A program made the position numbers and the translations under genes. The notes beneath the pieces were generated by a model. It did not search any database, was not told the DNA's origin, and was given only the letters and a program-made list of their open reading frames with translations. From assembly GCF_024357955.1 (NCBI RefSeq), contig NZ_JANEYT010000009.1, positions 1-64,000 of the forward strand: 64,000 nt of DNA, in the 5' to 3' direction. Positions 58,452 to 64,000 of this stretch are shown here, piece after piece (position 1 is the first letter of the stretch; every line of letters starts with the position of its first letter). Source of the stretch: Photobacterium pectinilyticum (GTDB lineage: Bacteria > Pseudomonadota > Gammaproteobacteria > Enterobacterales > Vibrionaceae).

Positions 58452-58561
58452 TTGAAGGGGAAAAAAGTCTGATATTTATAGAAGCCAATTGGGATCGCCA
58501 GTTGGCTTCTATTTGTTATCTAACGGGCAACCCCAAGGAATATTCGTAGAAAACCCTTGAT

Positions 58562-58726
58562 TATACCAACCTACATAAATATTTGATCAGTCTTGCAGGT
58601 TAAAATCGCTGTTCTCTGCGTTAGATATTTTGTAATTAGAGCCAACTAGTTGCTGCAATATCTGCCTTGATAGCAACGATTTTTCCAGTGCAAATACTTG
58701 ATCAACGACTTATCCAGATTGGTATT
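58562..58726 (+). mobile_element. MITE-like repeat, copy A
   Basis: About 165 bases bounded by TATACCAACCT and AGATTGGTAT, imperfect terminal inverted repeats. It is over 90 percent identical to copy B at 60003-60166 and in the same orientation; no coding frame. Internal marks are ATAAATATTTGATCAGTCTT and TATCTGCCTTGATAGCAACG. Confidence 0.85.
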
Positions 58727-58731
58727 AAAAG

Positions 58732-58830
58732 TCATTTATAATTCGCCATGAAATTTTTTATTGTACGTTTCAATATAGCTTGAGCTTCTCTATTCACTTT
58801 TCTCCGTACTTGCTGCGAGTCTTTTTTCAT
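58732..58830 (-). CDS. small basic protein (32 aa), coupled to upstream zinc-knuckle ORF
   Basis: Frame MKKDSQQVRRKVNREAQAIL... ending NFMANYK. It is strongly basic and helical and begins at the ATGA overlap with the upstream 36-residue frame, suggesting translational coupling. It ends six bases from MITE copy A. No family recognised; it may be a remnant. Confidence 0.35.
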   Translation of the reverse strand: MKKDSQQVRRKVNREAQAILKRTIKNFMANYK

Positions 58831-58937
58831 AATTTAACTGTCTTTCCACATACGCGGCAACGGTAAATGACTTTGCAAATAAATCGCTGAATAAACGTCC
58901 GGTGCACTAAACAATAATGATGATGTTTACATTCCAT
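58827..58937 (-). CDS. small Cys/His-rich (zinc-knuckle-like) protein (36 aa)
   Basis: The frame MECKHHHYCLVHRTFIQRF... contains Cys3, His5-His7, Cys9, Cys21 and a CRVC pair (Cys27, Cys30), compatible with one zinc site. AAGGGAA lies nine bases before the ATG. It overlaps the next small frame by ATGA. Too short for a secure call; it may be a fragment of a zinc-ribbon protein. Confidence 0.4.
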   Translation of the reverse strand: MECKHHHYCLVHRTFIQRFICKVIYRCRVCGKTVKL

Positions 58938-59006
58938 AGTGAATAATTCCCTTAAAGCAATTATTAAATGCATGTTATCTTTTTATGTATTGGTGGGCAG
59001 TATCAT

Positions 59007-59046
59007 TTTGGTATCAATTATTAATTATGTATAAGTGATACCAAAA
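59007..59046. repeat. inverted repeat upstream of the secreted dehydratase-like gene
   Basis: TTTTGGTATCA (59007-59017) and TGATACCAAAA (59036-59046) are perfect inverted arms 18 bases apart; the similarity extends imperfectly outward (GCAGTATCA ... GATATCCACTGC). Operator or hairpin, 108 bases before the gene start. Confidence 0.6.
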
Positions 59047-59153
59047 AGATATCCACTGCTCGGACCATATTTAGTGATAGAGTTAATAAAAAGATACTGG
59101 TGAAATTGTCATACTAAAAGGTCTACTCTTAGTCAGCTGTAAAGGAAATACGG

Positions 59154-59885
59154 ATGTTCAAATCACTGGGTATTGCCATAACGGTAGCCACGATTTTCGT
59201 TTCAAACGTGACAGTCGCAAGCGAAAATATTTTTGCTCAAGCATCAAAAGGGAGCTTCAACGATGCAGCAATTGTTAAGTTATTTGAGAAACAGCCTGCT
59301 TTAACGGCAGAGGTTATTTTTGCCGGCACGCCAACAAATACGTTCAAGCAAGCGGTAGACAATAGTGCGCTTGCGTTTAGTGCAGTCGAAAATAGTACGA
59401 TTGATGGCCGCCTAGTACAGGCGTCAGTTGAGGCATTTCAACAATACCAATTAGTTGAAGCAAGGGCTTTCATAACGACGCCGATCGAAATGTGTGTCTT
59501 GATGAACAGTCAGGATGTCGCTAATAATACCGGTATCACCACGATTGCTTCTCATCCTGCGGCTTTGAAACAAATTAATATATGGAAAGCAGGCTTTAAA
59601 CCACAAGAAGTGGAAATCCCTGAAGGGACCGCAGCCGCAGCAAGGCTTGTTTCCAGCCAAGAACTCCCTGAAGGTACGGCAGCAATAGGTGCATGTGTTT
59701 TAAATACGGTCTATACCAATCTTGATGTTGTCGAAAGAGGAGTTCAGGATAATAAAAACAATAAGACTTCTTTTTTGCTCATGAAGGTTGAGCCGCGCGA
59801 AACTGAAATTAGCGAGGGTGAGGCCCGTTCCGAACTAATGGAAGCCATTAAGCTGGGGAAAAAAACGGTGAAAGTTAATCTTTAG
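59154..59885 (+). CDS. secreted prephenate-dehydratase-like protein
   Basis: A protein of 243 residues with a signal peptide (MFKSLGIAITVATIFVSNVTVAS) and a body that follows the prephenate dehydratase catalytic fold: VEARAFITTPIEMCVLM, ITTIASHPAALKQINIW (family SHPQAL-like box), AARLVSSQELPEGTAAIGACVLNTVY (AAIA box) and VERGVQDNKNNKTSFLLMKVE (family IQDxxxNxTRF box, with S for R). No ACT domain. Known PheA-type enzymes are cytoplasmic, so a periplasmic copy is unusual; the TRF arginine/threonine change (TSF) leaves activity open. The gene is flanked by two direct MITE copies and ends in a strong terminator. Confidence 0.65.
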   Translation: MFKSLGIAITVATIFVSNVTVASENIFAQASKGSFNDAAIVKLFEKQPALTAEVIFAGTPTNTFKQAVDNSALAFSAVENSTIDGRLVQASVEAFQQYQLVEARAFITTPIEMCVLMNSQDVANNTGITTIASHPAALKQINIWKAGFKPQEVEIPEGTAAAARLVSSQELPEGTAAIGACVLNTVYTNLDVVERGVQDNKNNKTSFLLMKVEPRETEISEGEARSELMEAIKLGKKTVKVNL

Positions 59886-59960
59886 GTGATATTGCCATAG
59901 ATATTCGCTGAAAATAGTTTGGGCTTCTATGTGTTTTAGTCGAGATATGCGAAAAAACGT

Positions 59961-59993
59961 AGGCCAGTAGCCATTGCTACTGGCCTATTTTTT
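59961..59993 (+). terminator. terminator after the dehydratase-like gene
   Basis: AGGCCAGTAGC (59961-59971) CATT GCTACTGGCCT (59976-59986) followed by ATTTTTT. Confidence 0.9.
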
Positions 59994-60002
59994 GTATCAG
60001 CT

Positions 60003-60166
60003 AATAGCAACCTACATAAATATTTGATCAGTCTTGCAGGTTAAAATCGCTGTTCTCTGCGTTAGATATTTTGCAATTAGAGTTACTAGTTACTGCAATA
60101 TCTGCCTTGATAACAACGATTTTTCCAGTGCAAATACTTGATCGACTACTTATCCAGATTGGTATA
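60003..60166 (+). mobile_element. MITE-like repeat, copy B
   Basis: Direct repeat of copy A. The left end is mutated (ATAGCAACCT), while the right end AGATTGGTATA is intact. Its right end provides the last six sense codons and the stop of the MFS gene on the minus strand. Confidence 0.85.
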
Positions 60167-61420
60167 ATTGTCGGCGTAAGCGGCGTTTCGAGAGCAAACG
60201 TGTGTAGCATTCGCGGCAACATTGTTGTTTTGATTTTGGTTTGTTTGTGCCTGGTTATTCATCGCTTGGTTATCTAACCGGCCGCTAAGGCGGGTTAGTA
60301 GCAGGGCGACAATCACGATAATCGCACCAACCCAAGGAGTATGCATTAAACCAGCGTTGGCGACGATGTGGCCGCCCCCCCATGAGCCTAATGCGATACC
60401 GATGTTGAAGGCTGCAATATTAAGACCTGAGGCAACATCAACGGCATCCGGGCTGACTTTCTCTGCCAATTTGACCACGTATACCTGCAAGCCCGGTACG
60501 TTACCGAAGGCAAAAGCACCCCATACCAAGATAGTCGCTACTGCGGCAATTGGATTGTAGGCTGTGAGATTGAACATCAGCATGGTTGCTGCTAAACCAG
60601 TGAAAATAATGGTCAGTGCTTTGATTGGCCCCATCTTGTCGGCCATTTTACCGCCCCAGATATTGCCAATAGCGACAGATACGCCGTATACCATCATGAT
60701 CAGACCAATGGCTCCGGAGTTGAATCCAGACACATCTTCCAAAATAGGTGCCAGGTAGGTAAAGGCTGTAAACGTACCGCCATAACCTAGTGCGGTGATG
60801 GCATACACCAACAGTAAGCGCGGTTGGGTCAGGACTTTCAGTTGCGCTGATAGCTTAGCTGCTGGTGGCTGTTTCAAGTTGCCCGGAACCAAAATAGCGC
60901 TGCCAATCAACGCGATCAGACCAAGTAGCGCGACAATCAAGAAGGTCGCCTGCCAACCGAATGTTTGGCCGATATAGGTACCCAGTGGTACACCGGTCAC
61001 CAGGGCTACAGTCAGGCCGGTAAACATGATAGCAATGGCACTGGCAGCTTTGTCTTTTGAAACCAATCCAGTGGCAATGGTTGAGCCAATGGAGAAGAAT
61101 ACCCCGTGGGCTAGGCCAGTTAGGATACGTGCCAAGATCAGGGTGTTATAACCCGGAGCCTGCCACGCCAGCAAGTTACCTGCAACAAACAGGCCCATGA
61201 CCGATAGCAGGACCGCCTTGCGGTTCCATTTACCGGTTAGGGCAGTCAAAACCGGGGCGCCTACGGCAACACCCAGGGCATACAAACTGACTAGCAGGCC
61301 GGCAGAAGGTAGTGAAACATTAAGGTCGGCTGCCATGGTTGGGATCAAGCCCACGATGACGAATTCTGTGGTTCCGATAGCAAAGGCGCTTAGCGTCAAT
61401 GCCAATAGTGCTAAAGGCAT
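60146..61420 (-). CDS. MFS efflux transporter (DHA1/AraJ-like)
   Basis: Inner-membrane exporter of 424 residues with twelve helices. It opens MPLALLALTLSAFAIGTTEFVIVGLIPTMAADL, typical of the AraJ/SotB-type DHA1 group, with GAPVLTALTGKWNRKAVLL in loop 2-3 and GVPLGTYIGQTFGWQATF in motif C. The C-terminus is an unusual Asn/Gln-rich tail ending YTNLDK; these six codons and the stop lie inside MITE copy B, so the native end was replaced or extended. Divergent from a LysR gene, its probable regulator. Confidence 0.85.
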   Translation of the reverse strand: MPLALLALTLSAFAIGTTEFVIVGLIPTMAADLNVSLPSAGLLVSLYALGVAVGAPVLTALTGKWNRKAVLLSVMGLFVAGNLLAWQAPGYNTLILARILTGLAHGVFFSIGSTIATGLVSKDKAASAIAIMFTGLTVALVTGVPLGTYIGQTFGWQATFLIVALLGLIALIGSAILVPGNLKQPPAAKLSAQLKVLTQPRLLLVYAITALGYGGTFTAFTYLAPILEDVSGFNSGAIGLIMMVYGVSVAIGNIWGGKMADKMGPIKALTIIFTGLAATMLMFNLTAYNPIAAVATILVWGAFAFGNVPGLQVYVVKLAEKVSPDAVDVASGLNIAAFNIGIALGSWGGGHIVANAGLMHTPWVGAIIVIVALLLTRLSGRLDNQAMNNQAQTNQNQNNNVAANATHVCSRNAAYADNYTNLDK

Positions 61421-61625
61421 AGTTTTTCTCTCTATTCATGTAATAAAACCGCCGCTGCGGCCTACATAGGCTTTGAGCTGTAAAGCTCACATCCGGCGGC
61501 ACTCTCTCTGTTGGCAGGCATTATTCAAAAAATTGCCATTGCTAAAAACAGCACCTTTTACAAATGATTTTTGCTATAAATGAAAAAATGCGAAGGTGAT
61601 AAAAAATGTTGGAAGGAAAGGTGCC

Positions 61626-62507
61626 ATGCGAACGCGCTCTGATGATTTGGAAATTTTACTGACCGTGGTCGATAGCGGTGGCTTCTCTGCGGCTGCAGAG
61701 GCGTTGGATATCCAGGTTGCGCGGGTATCCCGGGCTGTGAGCAAGGTCGAGAAACAGCTTGGCGTGTCTATTCTCAACCGTACTACTCGCCGGGTAGAGC
61801 TGACAGATGAAGGGCGGCAGTTTATCGAAGCGGTGAGGACTGGCCTGCAGCATATCCAGCAGGCCGAGGAAGACATCATGCAGCGCGGAGAGTTGCCCAA
61901 GGGGAGGCTAAGGGTGGATGCGGCCAGCCCGTTTGTGTTCCACCAGCTGGTTCCGCTGATCCAGCCGTTCAAAGCCGCTTACCCTGAAATTGAGCTCGAG
62001 CTGACGTCCAATGAAGGCTTTGTCGATTTGCTGGAAAAGCGCACCGATGTGGCAATCCGTATTGGCAAGCTGGATGATTCCACCTTGCATGCCCGGCCGC
62101 TGGGAAGAAGCCCGCTCTATATCGTTGCCTCGCCGGAATATCTGGCCAAGCGCGGGCTCCCCAAGCTGGTCAACGAACTCCACCAGCATGATTTGATTGG
62201 TTTTGCCGGTGCCAAGATCCTCAACCGTTGGCCGCTCAAGGGGCTGGATACGATTTCGCCTTCAATGATTTCGAGCAACGGTGAAACCGTCCGCCAGCTG
62301 GTACTGGCGGGCAATGGTATCTCGTGTCTGTCGGGCTTTATGGTCAACAAGGATTTGGAGGAGGGGCGTTTGGTCTCTTTGCTGGAAACAGAAAAACTGG
62401 TCAATACCGGCCGCGAGCAAGTCAATGCGGTGTTCTATAAATCATCTTCGGTGGCAAGGCGGATCTCGGCCTTCATCGATTTTATCCAGCCGCAGCTGAC
62501 GCTGTAG
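61626..62507 (+). CDS. LysR-family regulator
   Basis: Transcription factor of 293 residues. An N-terminal winged HTH (DDLEILLTVVDSGGFSAAAEAL, QVARVSRAVSKVEKQLGVSILNRTTRRVELT) is followed by a linker helix and the LysR substrate domain (LPKGRLRVDAASPFVFHQLVPLI). The ATG at 61626 is preferred to the GTG at 61596 because the protein then begins directly at MRTRSDDLEILL. It is divergent from the MFS exporter 205 bases away, the standard regulator-target arrangement. Confidence 0.88.
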   Translation: MRTRSDDLEILLTVVDSGGFSAAAEALDIQVARVSRAVSKVEKQLGVSILNRTTRRVELTDEGRQFIEAVRTGLQHIQQAEEDIMQRGELPKGRLRVDAASPFVFHQLVPLIQPFKAAYPEIELELTSNEGFVDLLEKRTDVAIRIGKLDDSTLHARPLGRSPLYIVASPEYLAKRGLPKLVNELHQHDLIGFAGAKILNRWPLKGLDTISPSMISSNGETVRQLVLAGNGISCLSGFMVNKDLEEGRLVSLLETEKLVNTGREQVNAVFYKSSSVARRISAFIDFIQPQLTL

Positions 62508-62526
62508 ACTTATACCCAGTTCACAC

Positions 62527-63126
62527 CTAGAACGGATAGTGGTTGAACACATCCTCAATCATTTGTTTTAGCGGAGTGCCATTTTCATCGTCATCCGAGC
62601 CGTTGACGCGGGCATAGGTGCGAAGCCCTGAGATCTGTACCTGGATATGGCGTGCCAGTTGGTGCGGGTCTTTCTCTTTGTCAATCTCACCCAGCTCCTG
62701 GGCTTCGACGATCAGCTTTTCGAATTCACTTTCCATCTTGCGGAACGATCGCTTGGCCTCTTGCAGCAATTCTTCATGCTCGCCGGTGAGCTCGGCCACG
62801 GTTTTGGCCAGCATGCACATGCCGCTCGGTGCCCCTTGCTGGGTGTTGATCACCAGCTGCTCCATGAACAGTTTCAGCGCTGCCACAGGCGATGCACTAT
62901 TAGCCCGGCAAGCTGCCAACTTCGCGACCCCTTGTTCGGTGTAGTGTTGCAGGGCTTCTTTGAACAGCCCCTCTTTGCTGCCGAAGGCGGCGTAAATGCT
63001 GCCTGGGCGCATATCTATCACGTCTTGCAGGTTGCGCATAGACGTAGCGTGAAACCCTTTTTCCCAATACAGGCTCGTGGCTTTGTCGATGACTTGCTGA
63101 CGGTCAAATTTTGCATGGTTTGCCAT
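62527..63126 (-). CDS. TetR/AcrR-family regulator
   Basis: Repressor of 199 residues. The HTH is FDRQQVIDKATSLYWEKGFHATSMRNLQDVIDMRPGSIYAAFGSKEGLF, and the C-terminal part is an all-helical ligand domain with the PSGCMLA-like segment (APSGMCMLAKTVAEL) seen in regulators responding to electrophiles, such as NemR-like proteins. A palindrome upstream suggests autoregulation. Convergent with the LysR gene, 19 bases apart. Confidence 0.87.
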   Translation of the reverse strand: MANHAKFDRQQVIDKATSLYWEKGFHATSMRNLQDVIDMRPGSIYAAFGSKEGLFKEALQHYTEQGVAKLAACRANSASPVAALKLFMEQLVINTQQGAPSGMCMLAKTVAELTGEHEELLQEAKRSFRKMESEFEKLIVEAQELGEIDKEKDPHQLARHIQVQISGLRTYARVNGSDDDENGTPLKQMIEDVFNHYPF

Positions 63127-63148
63127 AATGAGTTTCCAGCCTAATAAG

Positions 63149-63162
63149 TGAACGATAGTTCA
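63149..63162. promoter_or_regulatory. putative TetR operator
   Basis: TGAACGATAGTTCA has arms TGAAC/GTTCA around four bases, 22 bases upstream of the TetR start. Confidence 0.5.
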
Positions 63163-63298
63163 ATTTTAAGCGTAACCGCGGCTCAAGTCTAATCTGCTGT
63201 TGTCAGAAGGTAGTTTCGGTATGGTTGAGATTGTGATTAAGCGATTGGTCGCAACAAGGTGATGAAGGCGTCGTTTGTGGTTCTGCACTAGCGAAACC

Positions 63299-63342
63299 GG
63301 AACAATGATCAAGGCTTAAACAAGAAGCTTGATCATTGTCCC
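63299..63342. repeat. inverted pair of RctB-type sites
   Basis: GGAACAATGATCAAG (63299-63313) and CTTGATCATTGTCCC (63328-63342) face each other across 14 bases. Each matches the origin consensus TTGATCATNNTTCC on its strand (one change in the second). The hairpin could also end the adjacent minus-strand gene, whose stop is at 63350. Confidence 0.6.
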
Positions 63343-63349
63343 TATGTGG

Positions 63350-64000
63350 TTATTTTTTTTCAACGAACGTCACTTGGTACTCACCAATGCCGTCGTATTT
63401 GATCGTCGTTGGTTTATCAAACTCGACTTCAACAATACCGCAGTACGAACCGGTGATAATGGCTTCGCCTGCAGAGAAGTGCATGCCGCGGCGGGTCATA
63501 TAGTTGATCAGCCAGTACACAGGATTCTGCGGCATAGTATTAGGGTGCACGCCTGCGAAAGTTTGTACTTGCTCACCTTGCGTTACAGTGATGTCAATCT
63601 TAGCGGCGGCAAACGCTTTTTCGCGTTCAATTTCAGGACCGATAAACATGCCTTGGTTAACTAGGCAATCAGCCAGTTTCTCAAAGAATTCCGCACCGCT
63701 GTCATCGGCAAAGCGAGCTTGCATCAACTCCAGTGCCATATGGCATGGGCCAATTGCCGCGTTGATTTGCTCTTCGCTGTAACCTTCTGGGTTAGCTGGC
63801 AGATCAGCGTTTAGGATAAAAGCAATTTCAGGCTCAATACGCACTGCGTTGTTATCGGCAAACAGCTCACAGCTTTCGCCTTGTTGAATAGTCTCAGCAA
63901 AAATTGGTGCAACCACAAACTTGTCGTCTGAAAGCGGTAGTAAGCACTTCCATCCACCCACTTTGTCGCTGTGTTGGTCAATCATTGACGATTGGATTTG
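63350..64000 (-). CDS. 2-keto-4-pentenoate hydratase family protein (5' partial)
   Basis: The C-terminal 216 residues of a protein of the MhpD/fumarylacetoacetate-hydrolase-like fold. Recognisable stretches: VAPIFAETI, NAVRIEPEIAFILNADLP (the metal-site acidic patch EPEIAF), CHMALELMQARF, GVHPNTMPQNPVYWLINYMTRRG and GEAIITGSYCGIVEVEF. The frame is open to the window edge (QIQSSMIDQHSDKVGGWK), so the start lies outside; the internal Met at 63985 is not the start. Hydration of a 2-hydroxypentadienoate-like intermediate in aromatic catabolism is the family role, but the substrate is unknown here. Confidence 0.75.
   Translation of the reverse strand, partial: QIQSSMIDQHSDKVGGWKCLLPLSDDKFVVAPIFAETIQQGESCELFADNNAVRIEPEIAFILNADLPANPEGYSEEQINAAIGPCHMALELMQARFADDSGAEFFEKLADCLVNQGMFIGPEIEREKAFAAAKIDITVTQGEQVQTFAGVHPNTMPQNPVYWLINYMTRRGMHFSAGEAIITGSYCGIVEVEFDKPTTIKYDGIGEYQVTFVEKK

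Overview
The window is the replication-origin region of the second chromosome of a marine gamma-proteobacterium of the Vibrionaceae; the style of the proteins is closest to Photobacterium/Grimontia-type vibrios, but the genus is inference. The anchors are rctB (48990-50990), the chromosome II initiator; the partition pair parA2/parB2 (45455-47651); five parS2-type palindromes (39942-39974, 42375-42472, 47860-47874); and, between parA2 and rctB, an origin with six initiator iterons spaced exactly 23 bp, a perfect DnaA box and an AT-rich ATCA-repeat unwinding region. No rRNA, tRNA, CRISPR array or insertion sequence was seen.

Left part (1-31900) is accessory metabolism and transport. After an AraC regulator comes a complete sucrose regulon (carbohydrate porin, scrR, scrA, scrK, scrB) tied together by LacI-type operators in front of the porin, the repressor and scrA. 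Then follow a CatB-type acetyltransferase, a YieH-like phosphatase, a Sel1-repeat protein, a YiaW/YiaV membrane pair, a LacI regulator with a porin, a SnoaL-like protein with an MFS transporter, an SSS symporter coupled to L-serine dehydratase, another porin, and the proline-utilisation cluster (putP, a free-standing PutA C-terminal domain, putA, AraC-type putR). The putR/AEC-transporter intergenic region carries a cluster of initiator-type iterons 17-18 kb from the origin.

The middle part (32300-47700) is regulatory: the DPO quorum-sensing module vqmR (small RNA) and vqmA, pdxH, a DctB/DctD-type two-component pair whose regulator has lost the sigma-54 contact motif, a LapD-like c-di-GMP receptor with degenerate GGDEF and EAL motifs, a FapA/DUF342 gene split by one in-frame TAG, a PHP phosphatase, tmcA and parAB2.

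Right of the origin (51000-64000) lie a patatin phospholipase with an outer-membrane barrel, a candidate small RNA/attenuator, an RND efflux pair, small conserved and hypothetical genes, a secreted prephenate-dehydratase-like protein flanked by two direct copies of a ~165 bp MITE-like repeat, an MFS transporter whose last codons lie inside one copy, LysR and TetR regulators, and a 5'-truncated hydratase of the 2-keto-4-pentenoate hydratase family at the edge.

Candidates most worth a second look are the remote RctB-type iteron cluster, the split PutA, the sigma-54-uncoupled DctD, the MITE pair around the secreted dehydratase-like gene, and the FapA nonsense codon.
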